DNA from: an uncultured Lachnospiraceae bacterium | GTDB taxonomy: Bacteria > Bacillota > Clostridia > Lachnospirales > Lachnospiraceae | Direction of reading: 5' to 3' | Assembly (NCBI GenBank): GCA_910585825.1 | Contig: CAJUEY010000008.1 | Span: 1-64,000 of the forward strand | DNA: 64,000 bases | Shown here: positions 60,151 through 64,000 of the stretch, piece after piece | Numbering within the stretch: the first letter of the stretch is position 1 | Layout: each line of letters starts with the position of its first letter | Position numbers and translations under genes: made by a program | The notes under the pieces: model-generated | Told to the model about the DNA's origin: nothing | The model's input: the letters and a program-made list of their open reading frames with translations, nothing else | The model's database searches: none

Positions 60151-60215
60151 CTTTCTTATTGACTCTGCCGTGTGCGCAAAGCCTCTGACTGAGTAGTTAC
60201 GCAGCCTTTTCTTTC

Positions 60216-61988
60216 TTACATGCGCTCCGGCGCACCAAATCCAAGTACGTCAATACAGGTTTCCAGAATCCCTTTTGTCAATTCTAACAGACGGATATAG
60301 CCCGCCTGCACTGCTTTGTCTTCTTCTGCCAGTATCTTCGTTTCATGATAAAAATGATTAAAAGCATTCGCAAGTCCGTAAACATATGCACACACCTTAT
60401 GGGGCGCTGTCTCTGCAAAAGCGCTTTCCATTGCCGCCGAAAAACGGGTGATTTCCAACATCAGAGCCTTTTCGCTTTCTGATTTTGCCGGAAGTATTTT
60501 CGCATCTTCCACCGTATATCCAAGGGTTCTGTATTTAGCCAGAATCGACTTCATACGGACAATGGTATATAGAATGTAAGGCCCTGTATTCCCTTCAAAA
60601 GAAGTAAATCTCTCAATATCAAATATATAATCCTTAGATGCCTGATTGGACAAATCGCCGTATTTGACTGCAGACAATGCTACCATTTTTGCCGTCTCCT
60701 TTGCCTCTCTTTCATCTGTCAGAGAAGAATTTCCTGCAATCTTTTGATACATCTCTTCGTTAATCTCATTTAACAAATGCTCCAGACGCATCACGCCGCC
60801 GTCTCTTGTTTTAAAAGGCCTGCCGTCTTTGCCGTTCATGGTGCCAAAGCCCTGGAAAGTCAGTTTTGTATCATCTTCTACCAGATGCGTCTTTCTGGCA
60901 CAGCGGAATACCTGGGTAAAATAAAGCTCCTGCCGTTTATCTACTACATAGATAATTTCATCCGGATGATACTCTTCCATACGCCATACAATTGTAGCAA
61001 GATCAGTGGTATTGTAAAGAGATGCGCCGTCTGACTTTAAAATCATGCAGGGCGGAACTTCTTTGGTGTCTGTTTCTTCTTTTACATCAACCACCAATGC
61101 TCCCTCGCTGATATACGCATATCCGTCGTCTTTCATCTTCTGCACCATATCCGGAATAAAAGGCTGTGCGTCCGATTCTCCTTTCCACAGATCAAAAGAG
61201 ACATTCAGATTTTCGTAATTTCTTTTTAAGTCTGTAACAGAAACGTTTAAAATATGAGAAAGCAGCGCCTGATAGCCTTTTCTTCCATGCTGCAGTTCAT
61301 ACGTAGCCTGCATGGCCGCCTCTTTATATGTTTCGTCTTCTTTGGATTTTCCGCTGGCTGTGGGATAAATATCTTCTAATTCCGATATCGTAAAAGGCGG
61401 CTCTTTGGGGTATTCCCCTGTAAATGTTTCATCAAAATAAACCAAATCCGGTTTTCTTGCAGCAAGCTCTGTAATGATCAGCCCCATCTGGAGACCCCAG
61501 TCTCCCAGATGCACATCCCCGATCATGGTATGCCCCATAAACCGGCCGATACGTTTTATGCTCTCTCCAATAATTGCAGAACGCAGATGTCCGATATGCA
61601 GCGGTTTTGCCACATTTGGGCCGCCATAATCCAACATGATCTTTTTGGGCGAATCCGCCTTTTCACATCCAAACCGCTCCGTATCCTCCTGCATTTTCTG
61701 CAGGTATTCTGCAAGATATCCTTCCTCCAATTTTAAGTTCAAAAAGCCCGGTTTTACCGATTCTGCCATAGAGAACATCCCATTGTCTGACAGTTTCGCC
61801 GCAATCTCATCTGCAATCAGAAACGGCGCTTTTTTGTATTCCTTTGCCGCCGCCAAAGCGCCGTTGCACTGATATTCACATAAATCCGGGCGATTGGACA
61901 ACGTTACCTTTGCGTATTTCTTATCATACCCACATTCCGCAAATACCTGTTCCACTTCACCGGTAATCAAATCTAAAATCTTTTTCAT
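60216..61988 (-). CDS. argS: Arginyl-tRNA synthetase
   Basis: A 590-residue class Ia synthetase. The additional N-terminal tRNA-binding domain is residues 1-~110; HIGH is exact at 131-134 (KPLHIGHLRSAIIG); QMGLIITELA, the Rossmann fold and the DALR anticodon domain (SDxASKDYIFD, NTGPYILYTIVRMKSIL) follow. As in many ArgRS the KMSKS loop is not standard. The ATG lies two bases after the stop of the surface protein gene upstream; the ribosome binding site is weak. Confidence 0.97.
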   Translation of the reverse strand: MKKILDLITGEVEQVFAECGYDKKYAKVTLSNRPDLCEYQCNGALAAAKEYKKAPFLIADEIAAKLSDNGMFSMAESVKPGFLNLKLEEGYLAEYLQKMQEDTERFGCEKADSPKKIMLDYGGPNVAKPLHIGHLRSAIIGESIKRIGRFMGHTMIGDVHLGDWGLQMGLIITELAARKPDLVYFDETFTGEYPKEPPFTISELEDIYPTASGKSKEDETYKEAAMQATYELQHGRKGYQALLSHILNVSVTDLKRNYENLNVSFDLWKGESDAQPFIPDMVQKMKDDGYAYISEGALVVDVKEETDTKEVPPCMILKSDGASLYNTTDLATIVWRMEEYHPDEIIYVVDKRQELYFTQVFRCARKTHLVEDDTKLTFQGFGTMNGKDGRPFKTRDGGVMRLEHLLNEINEEMYQKIAGNSSLTDEREAKETAKMVALSAVKYGDLSNQASKDYIFDIERFTSFEGNTGPYILYTIVRMKSILAKYRTLGYTVEDAKILPAKSESEKALMLEITRFSAAMESAFAETAPHKVCAYVYGLANAFNHFYHETKILAEEDKAVQAGYIRLLELTKGILETCIDVLGFGAPERM

Positions 61989-61990
61989 TT

Positions 61991-64000
61991 CTACTTCACA
62001 ATCCTAACGCTGGATTTCTGTCCTTTCTTTTTAAATTTCTTCTGGTAGTCCTTCCATTTCTTCCCTGGAACTTTAATTTTACAATCTTTATGAATGCCTT
62101 TCAATGCCTTTTTACCAACGTTTTTCAGAACATTTGTCTGTACTGTGATCTTCTTCAGCTGTCCATCCCCCGCAAAAGCAGAATCTCCAATGGTTTCCAC
62201 ATATTTGCCAACGGTTGCGCTGCGCAGTTTTTTATTTTTTGTAAATGCCTTAGCTGCAATGGCTGTTACTTTGTAAGAAGTTCCTTTATAAGAAACCGTT
62301 GACATAACTTTTGCATTTTTAAACGTCTTTTTCGTTGGTTTCAGATAAGTAACGGTATACTCCGTTCCACTGTCTTTTGTAATTTGATACCAGCCCTTAT
62401 TCGATATGAACTGTGTACCCGCCAGAGAATCCTTCTTTTCTCCATTATTTCCCTTAGCGGGGACTTTATCCAATTTTTGAATTGCCTCATTCAAATCCGC
62501 CGTTGCCTGTACAATCTGTCTGGCGTCTTTTGATTCCAGAGCTTTTAGCAATGCCGCATAAGCCGTCTGCAGCTTATGATAGGATTCCTCTGTATACTGG
62601 GATTTGTCAATGTTTTCCGCTTCCCGCTTTGCCTTATCTGCCTCCTGCAAAATCTCCTCACTGGGTTCCTGGTTATCTTCCGACTCTTTCAGTCCCCACG
62701 CACCGTCTGCAGTTCTCCTCGGCCTTACAGCTGCTAAAATTTCTTCCAGCTCCCACTCATACAGATTTGTATAATTAAGCGTTTCAAAATCACTGGCATT
62801 TTCATCGGTATCCACAAAACTTATCCTGCGTACTGCCTTTTTCTTAGATATAATCGTATCATCATTTAGCGGATCCGGATCTGTCAGCGGAGTTCCCTCT
62901 GCCTTATCTTCATTCACCGATACGCCGTCAATCTGATCGGCGCCGCTTTTCAGCAGGATGCGGTACTGCTTATTATCAATGGTCAGGCTTTCCCATGCAG
63001 CGTCTCCTTCTGCAACCTGAACCGGCGCTGCGTCTGCGCTTCTGGATGCTTTGCATCGTATCAGGTAAGAATGTCTGGATGGAATCGCACCGGAAAGTGA
63101 AATTTCCTCTGTGATGCCATTGGATTGATACTGAATGCTGCAGCCGTTTAAATCTGCCTCTTTATTCGTCGGATTATAAAGCTCTATAAAGCTATGGGAC
63201 AGCGGAACATCTTTCTTGTCTCCGTCACCGTATACCTGATTGATAATCACATGATCCCGCTGCGCCTCTACCATTTCCATTTCTGATGTCATAGACGCCT
63301 GCAGTACCCCTTCTACTGTCTCATCTGCACTTGTCACTTCTACCGAAATCTTTTTCCCTGCATAAGACGCATCTGTGGAAAGGAATCTGCCCGCGGTATT
63401 CTCAATCACCGCATCGTCTGCTTTCCATTTACAAACCAGCTCGCCGATATAACTATCTGCATCCTCCTTAACATCTGCATACAAAACTGCGCCCACAATG
63501 GCGTTGCCCCGAATGGAAACCGTGCCTCTCAGCTCTGTTGGTTCCGGCTCTTTTACTTCCCATTCTCCGTCTGCAAGACATCTTGGGCGGTTTGCCTCTA
63601 CACTGTCGCTTCTGTAATCAACCTGTACAAAATCTGCTTTATTGTTATTTGTATCTGCAAAGTTTCTACGGCGAATGGATTTCTGTTTGCTGATAACCTT
63701 ATCCGGAACCTGTTCACCCTCTTCTTCCAGATTTCCTTCATTCACAGACACCCCGTCTGCATGCTGATTATTTCCGTCTCGAAGAAGAAGCTTATAACGT
63801 TTATTATCAATGGTCTGCGTCCACTCCTGATCGTATTTATCATCATCAATGGTCAAATAAAACGAATAGTTCGGCGTAAGAATCGTCTGGGCTTCACATC
63901 GAATCAAATAGGAATGCTTGGAAGGAATTGTTTTGGCGTCAAGATTAAGGACAACTCCCTCTTCCCCTGTTGTTCCATTATCCCCCTGGGAATAGTAATA
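61991..64000 (-). CDS. Large secreted surface protein with lamin-tail domains (5' end outside window)
   Basis: The frame stays open to the window edge, so this is the C-terminal ~669 residues only; an internal TTG at 63907 lies within a domain and is not the start. Seen in order: a lamin-tail domain (…IPSKHSYLIRC…, DGVSVNEG), a bacterial Ig-like domain (ELRGTVSIRGNAIVGAVLYADV), a second lamin-tail domain (SHSFIELYNPTNKEADLNGCSIQY; IPSRHSYLIRC), a FIVAR-like helical repeat (SQYTEESYHKLQTAYAALLKAL) and a BspA-type leucine-rich C-terminus (AIAAKAFTKNKKLRSATVG, GKKALKGIHKDCKIKVPG). The last part is common in secreted proteins of Lachnospiraceae. Function unknown, probably adhesive or an exonuclease-type surface protein. 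Confidence 0.85.
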   Translation of the reverse strand, partial: YYYSQGDNGTTGEEGVVLNLDAKTIPSKHSYLIRCEAQTILTPNYSFYLTIDDDKYDQEWTQTIDNKRYKLLLRDGNNQHADGVSVNEGNLEEEGEQVPDKVISKQKSIRRRNFADTNNNKADFVQVDYRSDSVEANRPRCLADGEWEVKEPEPTELRGTVSIRGNAIVGAVLYADVKEDADSYIGELVCKWKADDAVIENTAGRFLSTDASYAGKKISVEVTSADETVEGVLQASMTSEMEMVEAQRDHVIINQVYGDGDKKDVPLSHSFIELYNPTNKEADLNGCSIQYQSNGITEEISLSGAIPSRHSYLIRCKASRSADAAPVQVAEGDAAWESLTIDNKQYRILLKSGADQIDGVSVNEDKAEGTPLTDPDPLNDDTIISKKKAVRRISFVDTDENASDFETLNYTNLYEWELEEILAAVRPRRTADGAWGLKESEDNQEPSEEILQEADKAKREAENIDKSQYTEESYHKLQTAYAALLKALESKDARQIVQATADLNEAIQKLDKVPAKGNNGEKKDSLAGTQFISNKGWYQITKDSGTEYTVTYLKPTKKTFKNAKVMSTVSYKGTSYKVTAIAAKAFTKNKKLRSATVGKYVETIGDSAFAGDGQLKKITVQTNVLKNVGKKALKGIHKDCKIKVPGKKWKDYQKKFKKKGQKSSVRIVK

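Noticed and set aside
50004..62000. T-box leaders upstream of trpS, gltX and argS
   Set aside because: All three genes start within or very close to the preceding gene; no room for a T-box and no TGGNACCGCG-type antiterminator sequence was seen.
1..64000. CRISPR arrays, prophage, complete insertion sequences, tRNA or rRNA genes
   Set aside because: No regularly spaced repeats, transposase, integrase or phage structural genes, and no cloverleaf or rRNA sequence was recognised; the short tandem repeats present are coding.

Overview
The window reads as a chromosomal segment of an anaerobic, spore-forming, flagellated Firmicute of the class Clostridia, most likely family Lachnospiraceae. The basis is moderately AT-rich DNA, strong AGGAGG-type ribosome binding sites, CodY, a full-length SigK, a fla/che operon in Gram-positive order with FliY, FlhF and FlhG, and secreted proteins with BspA-type C-termini. 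All genes but one (a DUF1292 gene at 52.7 kb) lie on the minus strand, so the text is best read from right to left.

Right end to 48.3 kb (transcription order): the 3' part of a large lamin-tail-domain surface protein that runs off the window, argS, acyP, an ABC exporter, two tandem secreted paralogues of unknown function, gltX, a UvrD-like helicase, the lone plus-strand DUF1292 gene, a GH13-family protein whose catalytic motifs are all degenerate, a DUF5662 gene, trpS and sigK. From 48.2 to 42.5 kb: comM, dprA, topA and codY, an arrangement also known next to fla/che in Bacillus.

42.2 to 9.75 kb is one large motility and chemotaxis region: flgB-flgC-fliE-fliF-fliG-fliH-fliI-fliJ-motE-like-fliK-flgD-TIGR02530-flgE, then a terminator and a new promoter, then motA-motB-fliL-fliM-fliY-cheY-fliO-fliP-fliQ-fliR-flhB-flhA-flhF-flhG, a short degenerate cheA-like gene, cheW, cheC, cheD, a small membrane protein, fliA (sigma-28), fapA and three lineage-type accessory genes. 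Together these encode the basal body, hook, export gate, stator, switch, CheC/CheD adaptation and the flagellar sigma factor. Flagellin, filament cap, hook-associated genes, cheB, cheR and receptors are not in this window.

9.6 kb to the left end: rplS (own promoter, probable L19 leader), lepB, rbgA, rnhB, a second FliK-like/FlhB-like pair (ylqG-ylqH type), yraN, pgeF, and a GntR(YtrA)-regulated ABC transporter operon. In Bacillus subtilis the rplS-to-ylqH block lies upstream of dprA-topA-codY-fla/che; here it is downstream.

Most notable: (1) two 143-bp palindrome-rich MITE-like elements about 93% identical, each flanked by a 9-bp target duplication, both inside the fla/che region; (2) a family of tiny ATACCC-NNN-GGGTAT hairpins near gene starts, with compensatory base changes, one of them inside a duplicated lepB leader; (3) a CheA-like protein with a lost ATP site; (4) a GH13 protein without catalytic residues; (5) a SigK with no pro-sequence. 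No CRISPR array, tRNA, rRNA, prophage or complete insertion sequence was seen.
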